Below are positions 56,287 to 64,000 of a stretch of DNA of 64,000 nucleotides, in pieces; the first letter of the stretch is position 1; each line of letters begins with the position of its first letter. The stretch is from contig CM039120.1 in assembly GCA_022036555.1 (NCBI GenBank), forward strand, positions 22,398,350 through 22,462,349. Direction: 5' to 3'. The stretch is from Microstegium vimineum. Its lineage: Eukaryota; Streptophyta; Magnoliopsida; Poales; Poaceae. The notes under the pieces were generated by a model, which was not told the DNA's origin, searched no databases, and saw only the letters and a list, made by a program, of their open reading frames with translations. Made by a program: the position numbers and the translations under genes.

Positions 56287-58569
56287 TGAAAGTCCCTATG
56301 TGATTTTGGTAATTGAGTGACAACCTAGGTGAACTAACATGTGTTTAAGTGATATATACACTAAGATTAGTTCACATGTGATTAAGTAAATAAGGAGCTT
56401 AATGCACATGATACATGACATGGAGTCATGTGACCAAGGTGGAGAAGATCAATATGAGGCTTGGATTAATGAACCGGTTGCAAGTGTGAAGGACAAGCGA
56501 GTGATGCTTGGTGTCGATGGACCGACGCAACGGTGAAGAGCATGTGAGGTCAAGGTCGATGAACCAATACGGTCATGTGATGATATGAAGTGGATCATAT
56601 CATTGTATGGTTGGTTGCTGCATGTGTTGCATCAACATTGGAGATTGAGGAGGAGATTAAGTGGAATGCACAAGGCAAAGGTATATTTGTAGGGCATTTC
56701 ATTTCACCGGACATAGGTGTGTAAAGAAGTTTATGACTGGGTTTAGGATAGATGGCCGTACTATCAAGAGGGGCAAACTTGTTGGCATATCCGTCATCTA
56801 GTGCCACTTGAGTGATCTAACATTGCGATGAATTTAGGATCGAGTGGCGTGGAAAGAGCTAAGTGAGCTAACCCTTTGAAAGTGAACTAAAACATGCTAA
56901 CACACATGCACAAGTAGTGAGACACTTTGTGTTAGCACATGTGAACAAGGGGTGAAAGTCAGAAGTGAATCTAACCTACACAAGAGCTTCGGACCAGTTG
57001 CTTAGGGGAGCTCCGGACTAATGGAAGTAGTCCGGAGGCTAACCCTAGCCCTGGCCGCCTCACTGGAGGCTCCGGACCAAAGGAGTGCAGAAGCTCCGGA
57101 CAAATTCCCATTGGTCCGGTGGTGTTGACCAGGCAGCCAGCAGGCGCTGAGGAGGTGTCAGACCAGAAGTGTTAGTCTGACGGTGGGCGTCGGACCACTA
57201 GTCCAGACCCTGGGTGCTTACTGCATAACTTTGTGGAAGCTTGTGAAAGCGTCGGACCAGGTGTCGGACCAGGCCTCCAGACCATGGGAGGTGGTCCGAC
57301 GGTCCGCAGAAAAGCGCGCCAACGGTTATTTTCAAACGGTAACTACACGTGGCGCTCGGAGAAGCGTCGGACCAAAGCTCTGGACCTTGTGCTATGGTAC
57401 GGAGGTCCTGACAGGGTGGTCCGACGGTTGCGCAGTTTGCCCAGTGAAGGGGCATAACGGCTAGTTTCTTGGGGAAACTATAAATAGGCATGGTGGCCGG
57501 CCTTGGCCAGTTGCTGAGCACCCTTGGGCCTTTGTGGCTTGTGTTGGTGTGCTTGGGAGCCCTCTAACTCACACATACTTGATAGTGTTCATCCAATTGT
57601 GTGAGAGACTGATTCTAGTGCGTTGCATTGCGAGTTTGCATCGAGTGGCACTAGGTGATCGTGTTGCAAGCCGGTGGTGCTCGTTACTATTGGAGGTTGC
57701 CACCTCCTAGATGGCTTGGTGATCGAGGCTCTGTCGAAGCATGCAAGAAGCTTGTGCGTGGCTCCGTAGAAGAGCTTGTGAGGGGTGTTGTGCTCACCCC
57801 GCGGGAGATCGCGAAGAACAACTCTAGTTGAGAGTGTCATTGAGTGCCCTCATCTTGTGTTGGTTGTGCGGCACCTGATTATGGGTTTGGCGTGTGATGC
57901 CAATTAGCGCGTGAACCTCCAAGTGAGTGAGCCGACACAACGGGGACTAGCTTGGTGGCAACCAAGTGAACCTCGAGAGAAAAATCACCATGTCAACCTT
58001 GTGTACATCTTCTCGGTGGTTTGCATTCTCCAAATCCCTAGCTTGTATTTACTTATTCATACTTATGCTAGTGGTTTCTTGTTGCTCTTGTAACTAGTGT
58101 AGCTTGTGTAGGTTGCCTAGTTACCTTCTAGCTTGTGTAGCTCAGAAGTAGCTCTTGAGTGACTAATTGGCTTGAGTAGCCTTGTTAGTCACATTTGCTT
58201 AGTTTGTGTAGCTAAGTAAGTTGAGCTCTCTAGTTAGGCTTGTGTAGCATTGCTATTGAGTAGTGCTAGTGAGCTTAGGTGCTTTGTGTTTTGCTTACTA
58301 GTATGTGTAGGAGCTCCCTTGTGCTTAGAGTACTAGTTGCTTAGGTTTGTGTGACCTTGCAACCTAGACTTGTTTAGGTGAGCTTCCATGCCTGGCACCT
58401 TAGTGAGCCCAATTAGTATAGATTGCTAGGTGCTAAAGTTATAGATAGAGGGGTATAGTCTTGGCTAGACCGATAGTTATTATTCCACATTAGTTTCGGT
58501 TAGCCGTTGCGCTTAAGTTTTTAGAAAAGACTATTCACCCCCCTTCTAGTCCGCCATGTCGACCTAACA
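56287..58569 (+). repeat. 3' LTR of element 5 (family B)
   Basis: A 2283-bp LTR closely matching 36657-38928, with the TATA box at 57478-57488 and the GGTCCGACGG motif zone at 56990-57440. It stands next to the inverted family-B solo LTR piece 58575-60476, making a long inverted repeat. Confidence 0.9.
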
Positions 58570-61500
58570 CCAAGACTACACCCCTCTAATTATTACTCTA
58601 GCACCTAGCAAAGTATATCTATTATGCTAACTAAGGTGCCAAGCTAGGAAGCTCACCTAAACAAGTCTAGGTTGCAAGGTCACACAAACCTAAACAACTA
58701 GTACTCTAAGCAAACCGGGAGCTCCTACGCATACTAGTAAGCAAAGCACAGAGAACCTAAGCTCACTAGCAATGCTCTCTAGCAAGACTACACAAGTCAA
58801 CTAGAGAGCTCAACTTACTTAGCTACACAAACTAAGCAAAGTGACTAACAAGGCTACTCAAGCCAATTAGCCACGCAACAACTACTTCTATGCTACACAA
58901 GCTAGAAGGTAACTAGTTAAGCTACACAAGCTAAACAAGTTACAAGAGAAACAACTAAACACTAGCACAAGTATAAATAGGTAAATGCAAGCTAGTGAAT
59001 AGGAGAATGCAAACCACTGAGAAGATGTACACAAGGTTGACACGGTGATTTTTCTCCCAAGGTTCACTTGGTCGCCACCAAGCTAGTCCTCGTTGTGTCG
59101 ACCACACACTTGGTGATTCGGCGGCTAATAGGCATTCACAAACCTAGCCCAACACTTGGGTACCGCAAGAATCTACCCACAAGTGAGGGTAGCTCAATGA
59201 CACGCTCAACTAGAGTTGCTCTTCGTGGTCTCCCGCGGGGCGATCACAAACACCCCTCACAAGCTCTGCTCCGGAGCCACGATCACCAAGCCATCTAGGA
59301 GGTGGCAATCTCCAAGAGTAACAAGCACCACCGGCTTGCAACACGATTACCTAGTGCCACTCGATGCAAACTCGCAATGCAACGCACTAGAATCGCTCTC
59401 TCACATAATCGGATGATCACTATCAAGTGTATGTGAGTTAGAGGGCTATCCAAGCACACCAACACAAGACACAAAGGCCCTAGGGTGCTCAGTGCCAAGC
59501 CAAGGGCCGTCCAAGGGCTATTTATAAGCCACTCCATGAAACTAGCCGTTTTGCCCATTGGCATGTTCGGACACTGCTGCACGGGGTGTCCGAACCAACG
59601 CCTGCGCGTTCGGACCACCTAGCCATTTGAATCTTCCCGTTGGCGCGCACCAACCTATTGGTCTGGACCTCACATGCCCTAGCGTCCGGACCCTAGTCCG
59701 GAGCTTACAACCACAGTAGGACCTAGGGTTAGGTTCCGGACGCACACACAATGGTCCGGATCCAAGCCACCCTAGTGTTCGAAGCTCGGTTTTTAGTCGA
59801 GGCTCCTCCGCACTTCTTCCTTTGCTTCACATGTGCTAACACAAACGTGTTCACCACCTTGTGCATGTGTGTTAGCATTTTCACAATCATTTTCAAAGTA
59901 TTTTCACTTACTCTCACCACACCCCTCGATCCTAATGCATCGCAATGTTAGATCGCTCAAGTGGCACTAGATAACCGATATGCAAACAAGTTTGCTCCTC
60001 TTGATAGTACGGCTATCTATCCTAAACTCGGTCATATACTTCTCTACACACCTATGACCGGTGAAATGAAATGCCCTAAAAGTTATACCTTTGCCTTGTG
60101 CATTCCATTCCATCTCCTTCTCCAATGTTAATGCAACACATGCACCAACCTATCACCAAATGATATGATCCACTTCATATCATCACGTGACCGTGTTGGT
60201 TCATCGATCTTGACCTCACTTGCTCTTCACTGTTGCGTCGGTCCATCGGCGCCAAGCATCACTCGTTTGCCCTTCACACTTGCAACCGGTCCATCAAGCC
60301 AATCCTCATCTTGATCTTCTCCACCTTGGTAACATGATTCCATGTCATGTCTCATGTACAATGAGCTCTTTCATCACACAATCTCATGTGAACTAATTTC
60401 ATGTGTATATCACTTAAACACATATTAGTTCACCTAGGTTGTCACTCAATTACCAAAATCATATAGGGACCTTTGAACCATCTAGGTGATGTCGATCACC
60501 AAGAGTAACAAGTTTGAACTCTCACTTGACTCACTCAAGCCTCATGAGATGGATGGATGCATACTTGAACTCTTAGATGAACTAGTGAGTTGATTCAATG
60601 GATGGATCCACAAATCTCTCTCACTAGGGATCTTGCTCTCTTCCCAAACCTCTCAAGGTGTTTCTCAGCAAATGAAATGAGCTAAGGCAGGTTGGGAAGG
60701 CAAGCAATGGGGTATAAATAACCCCCCTCAACTCTAGCCCACAGGCAGCTCAAAACAGAGCATTTAAGTTGGCATCGGACGCTCCGACGCCATGCCCTAA
60801 CGGCTAGTTCCTGTTTGAAAATCCAGCCAACGGACGCTCCGTTACTTGGAAACTGACGCTGCGAGGCAGCGTCCGATGCAAACTAGCTGCTCTCGAGTTC
60901 CTGGGAAATTCCCTCAAATAATCTAACGGACGATGGCATGCCGATGGACGCGTCCGTCGCAAATCGAGCCTCTCTGGAACCTCTCTACATAACCGACGGA
61001 CGCTGCTAGGGTTTCACCCCAGCGTCCGTCGCCAGCGTCCGTCGCATCAGACAGCGTCCGATGCACTAGACCTCAACGTCTGTTGCCCAGAGAAGGGCTC
61101 TCTCAACTTCGAAATTCGTCGCGATGAATAGGGAAGCTGTTCTAGGCTATCTTAAGGTCATCTAGGGCTTGCTTAGAGCTATGTTTGTCAAGTGTGCACC
61201 ACACCTATACCATGAAGCTTTCCTAAGTCAAGCTACTCATGCAAACCCCTCTTGATAGTACGGTCAAAGATCAAATAAGGCTCTTATCTATACTAAGTGT
61301 CATTCATCTCCTTATGACACTTAGACCTATCACTATAGGGTCTTCATTATCTTTCTTTAAAATCCGAAACGATATCCATCTTGGGGGCAATAGATAACCA
61401 TTTGATGCCCATTCACATTGGTCACTATGGCTAAGCTACGCATAGCCTCTGCAAAACACAAATTAGCCATAATAACCTAACAATGTCGTTAATCACTAAA

Positions 61501-61759
61501 ACCAATAGGGTCATGATTCTTCACATGATATTATGATATCCCACAACATAGAAGTCATTTCATTGATTCTATTTGCATTGTTGTCTTTTGCTTGAACTAG
61601 ATTATTCTCATAATCTTCCAATACAAACCTTCATTTCAATACCATTAAGTTTGTTTTTTTTCTTGTTGAACCTTTAATACACTTAGCAAACTTGTTAGAC
61701 CTTTAATTGTGTTGTCACTCAATTCACCAAAACCCACTAAAGGGCTAGATGCACTTTCA

Positions 61760-62060
61760 GTCTTCTCATTTTTGTGATTGATGACAACACAATTAAAACT
61801 TACAAAAGATTGATAAACATAAATATTTTGAATCCTAAGATATAGTGAGCTCCCTCTAAATATGTGCAGAGAATGGAATTCAAATTTTGGTCTCAAATGT
61901 CAAATGCACATATTTAAGATGAAGTGTAAGAAAAATCTCCCTCTGGCCGAATCAAATCTTTGGTAAGCTCGTACCTTGATAGAACCGGTAGAAGCCCATC
62001 GTGTGCATTGGGATACTTGATAAGCTCGTATCAAATACCTCCCCACCCAACAAAAAAAAT
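61760..62060 (-). mobile_element. Remnant of element 4 internal 3' end
   Basis: Directly after the family-D LTR start comes a decayed purine tract and then sequence similar to the 3' untranslated part of element 1 (GTGATTGATGACAACACA, AAAACTTACAAAAG, GAGCTCCCTCTAAATATGTG; compare 11570-11720). It fades out near 62060. The rest of element 4 is missing. Confidence 0.6.
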
Positions 62061-62803
62061 ACGATAAATGACTACACTTGCCTCTTTTTGTGTGTGTTTT
62101 GACAAGAGCTTGCTTGGAGTGATTGGGTTCCACAGGTGGGTGGCTTACATATTTGCAATAATATTGAAAGGAAAACTGCAATGCTTCATTTGTCCATTTC
62201 ATAAAAGGCAAATGCCACATGTCGTAGTTACATTTACTCCTGAGCTGATTGATCATACTTTCAACCAAAATATGAGCAGAACACACACACGCCTGTCAAA
62301 CTCCCAAACCAAAATGCGATAATCATGTAAAGATTGCAGTACATTCGTTGCACTTGCACATGAAGGCACAAACATCCAGTTCAGATCAGCACAGCACTGT
62401 TCATGTCTTCCTCAATTAACTTCAGTATATGATCAAATTCAGACGTTACAGATTACATCACTGCTCAATTATCAATTAACTGACTTAATGCTAACGCTCT
62501 GCTGACACAGATTACCAAGAGAATACAAGCTGACAACGACCTCGTGTCTACAGGCCACATACGACAGAACCTTGGCCTGCAACTTTAAGCATCTCAACTG
62601 AACTGCAGACGGGCATACATGTTACAAACCTAGGAACTTAAATAGCTGTCACGTATACCATGTAAACAATCACTGAACACCTACAGCTTTGTCTACCAAC
62701 AACACTCTCCTTGAGACATCAGCCTACCAAGACCTACAGAGCATGCACATCGTGCTGAACAAGCTAGCAACGATGCCGCGATGATGTGAACATCACAAGC
62801 TAG
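62061..62803 (-). other. Probable 3' UTR and downstream region of the MYB-CC gene
   Basis: No coding signal or repeat that I recognise. The part next to the stop codon, about 62350-62803, is likely the 3' untranslated region; the boundary with intergenic DNA and the poly(A) site cannot be placed from sequence. Confidence 0.45.
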
Positions 62804-63961
62804 CTACTGTCCTGAGTAGGACATTGAGTATTGTTGGAACTCTGAGCCCGAGCTCGACTCAAAGATGTGGCGCGGAAGGGAAAACTCAGCCTCAGAATCT
62901 AAGAATTCAGTGCCACTGCCTCGCTGCCTCTTTGCTGCCCTCTCATGGTTTGGACTAGCAACAGGCGAGCCATTCTGGCTGTTGGAATCAGGGGTTAGTG
63001 GCTCATGGCGGGAAAGAGAATCACCATGACAGGTGCTCTTGGTTGCTTCAGTTCGATCTCCAGTGTCCCTATTGGAAGCGCCAACTTGAGTTGGAGACTC
63101 AGATGTTGGTGCAGGAGTTGATGGCTCAGTCCGCTCAGAGTCTGGGAATTGATCACTTGATACTGTGACAGAAGCACCTCCAGCTGGAGTTTCTGATTTC
63201 ACACCTGTTATGCGCTGCTGCTCTTCGATGATCTTCTGGAGGTACTTTCCCTGAGCTTCAATTCGCAACTGCAGCTGCCTTTGTACCTAAAGAAAATGTG
63301 AAATCAGACCATCTCAGCATTCGATACATGAATGGCATTATAAGTCCACTGTTGAATCTAAGTCTAACTGTTCAACAAATTAACTTTGCAAATTTGTAAC
63401 ACAAATAAGATTATAAATTAAAATGTGAACATTATGTGTATTGCAGACTTGCAGCTACTAATAATAGAATAGAACCATTGAGGTCACAAATATTAAGAAC
63501 AAATTGATTTTATTCACTAGCAAATAAGATGAAAAAAACGATTTTATTATTTTAGCAGCACAAAAACAAGACCAGCTATATGAGAAAACAATAACATTGG
63601 AAATTGGATGCACAGTTCATTTAGTGCAGGATTTGCCTATCTTAGATACTGTGGAAGAGGATAACTACAAAAAAAATCTAGTACAAACATTAAGTAACAA
63701 GAGAGGCTCAGTTGCAGTACGCAACTATGGGCCTACTGCCTACCCCTAAGTGAACATTTCAGAAAGTACCACAAATATCTTCAATAAATAAATTCCTTTA
63801 GAAGAAATATATGTATCCTTGTATGTGTCTCAGATCTACACATAACAATGACAACAAAAGCTAAAGGGTAGAACATCCAGGAAAGACTTACTTCCAACTG
63901 TTCATGCAGCCGCTTTTGGACCTCCATCTGCAGCTTGAGGGCTTCAGATATCGGCAATGCA
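62804..63961 (-). CDS. MYB-CC (PHR/PHL-like) transcription factor, last two exons
   Basis: Nuclear DNA-binding proteins of this family carry one GARP-type MYB repeat and a coiled coil with the LHEQLE motif; members include regulators of phosphate starvation. Exon 63892-63961 (acceptor TTTTTGTTCACAG, donor GTAAGT) encodes PISEALKLQMEVQKRLHEQLE. After a 605-bp intron (acceptor TTTCTTTAG) exon 62804-63286 continues in phase with VQRQLQLRIEAQGKYLQK, completing the MYB-CC coiled coil. The rest is a Ser/Thr/Pro-rich tail ending in FESSSGSEFQQYSMSYSGQ and TAG. The MYB repeat and start lie beyond the window; bases 63962-64000 are intron. No damage is visible. I cannot say which paralogue it is. Confidence 0.9.
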
Positions 63962-64000
63962 CTGTGAACAAAAACTTGTATGATGGAAGGTCCTTACATA

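Larger units (their letters stand above)
36657..58569 (+). mobile_element. Element 5: gag-only Copia-type retrotransposon (non-autonomous), LTR family B
   Basis: Plus strand: 5' LTR 36657-38928, primer site TGGTATCAAA (38931-38940), gag (38980-41122), a long non-coding part, polypurine tract (56274-56286) and 3' LTR 56287-58569, with the perfect duplication CCAAG at 36652-36656 and 58570-58574. Without the inserted MITE and element 6 it is about 10.0 kb. Integrase, RT and RNase H are absent; only a protease scrap follows gag. Its two LTRs are very similar, so it moved fairly recently, which requires enzymes from another element. Confidence 0.88.
36551..60476 (-). repeat. Solo LTR, family B, minus orientation, split by element 5
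   Basis: Its own sequence is 36551-36656 and 58575-60476 (about 2.0 kb), the reverse complement of the element 5 LTRs. The flanks ACCGT (36546-36550) and ACCAT (60477-60481) match at four of five bases. Beyond 60476 the family-A LTR resumes exactly where it left off. Confidence 0.82.
34700..61523 (-). repeat. Solo LTR, family A, inserted in element 4 LTR and split by further insertions
   Basis: The ends are GATCCTTTCA (minus, at 34700) and TGAAGAATCATGACCC (minus, at 61523), flanked by the perfect duplication CATGA (34695-34699 and 61524-61528). Its own sequence is 34700-34831, 36224-36550 and 60482-61523, about 1.5 kb, the length of the element 2 LTR. No internal domain belongs to it. Confidence 0.88.
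32538..61759 (-). repeat. LTR of truncated element 4 (family D), split by the nest
   Basis: On the minus strand it starts TGAAAGTGCATCTAGCCC at 61759 and ends AAGGTCCTTTCA at 32538. The outer pieces 32538-34694 and 61529-61759 add up to about 2.4 kb; everything between is later insertion. The bases next to its start (61760 onward) resemble a decayed polypurine tract, so this is a 3' LTR. Family-specific CACTGCC motifs occur at 32620-32810 and 33530-33560. Confidence 0.75.

Noticed and set aside
61900..62322. Small open frames downstream of the MYB-CC gene
   Set aside because: They overlap retrotransposon remnant and 3' flanking sequence, and none shows a domain or splice context.

Overview
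The window is a piece of a large plant genome, almost certainly a grass. It shows Ty1/Copia elements of the SIRE/Maximus type with long LTRs and an initiator-Met-tRNA primer site, hAT transposons, Stowaway-like MITEs, and at the right edge the 3' end of one host gene, a MYB-CC (PHR-like) transcription factor on the minus strand. I cannot fix genus or species from sequence alone. No rRNA, tRNA, CRISPR or bacterial-type gene is visible.

Most of 2.5-61.8 kb is a nest of retrotransposons, and most of it can be unpicked by terminal sequences and target-site duplications (TSDs). Left block: element 2 (minus, 2573-32469) is the host. It is split by element 1 (minus, 8119-25674; TSD AGTCC/AGTGC). Element 1 is in turn split by a hAT remnant in its 3' LTR (8497-10623; TSD GGTTCAGC), which itself holds a solo LTR (8604-9835; TSD AGTAG), and by a 3.56-kb LTR-like insertion in pol (16487-20045; TSD CTCCA). 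Right block: the LTR of a truncated element 4 (32538-61759) is split by a family-A solo LTR (34700-61523; TSD CATGA). That solo LTR holds a second family-A solo LTR in opposite orientation (34832-36218; TSD GGTAG) and a family-B solo LTR (36551-60476; TSD ACCGT/ACCAT). The family-B solo LTR holds element 5 (plus, 36657-58569; TSD CCAAG), which holds a MITE and full-length element 6 (minus, 44157-55803; TSD TTATA).

Elements 1, 2 and 6 carry recognisable gag, protease, integrase, reverse transcriptase and RNase H regions, all damaged by stops and frameshifts. Elements 1 and 2 also have an extra 'env-like' open region between pol and the 3' LTR, each preceded by a plausible intron. Element 5 keeps only gag, with four CCHC zinc knuckles, and a scrap of protease, so it could only have moved with help from another element.

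The 5' edge of the window is the first part of a leftward-transcribed hAT transposon (BED zinc-finger exon, GC-rich subterminal repeats, TIR ending at 1593), followed by about 1 kb of unassigned sequence with one Stowaway-like MITE. The right edge, beyond 62 kb, is the MYB-CC gene.

The most interesting patterns that the annotation does not explain are: short GC-rich near-palindromic motifs, different for each element family and scattered through LTRs, UTRs and even coding spacers; a TAG|G splice-acceptor-like junction exactly at the gag-protease boundary; extra polypurine tracts 0.4-0.7 kb upstream of the true one; and repeated insertion of elements, in inverted orientation, into LTRs of their own family.
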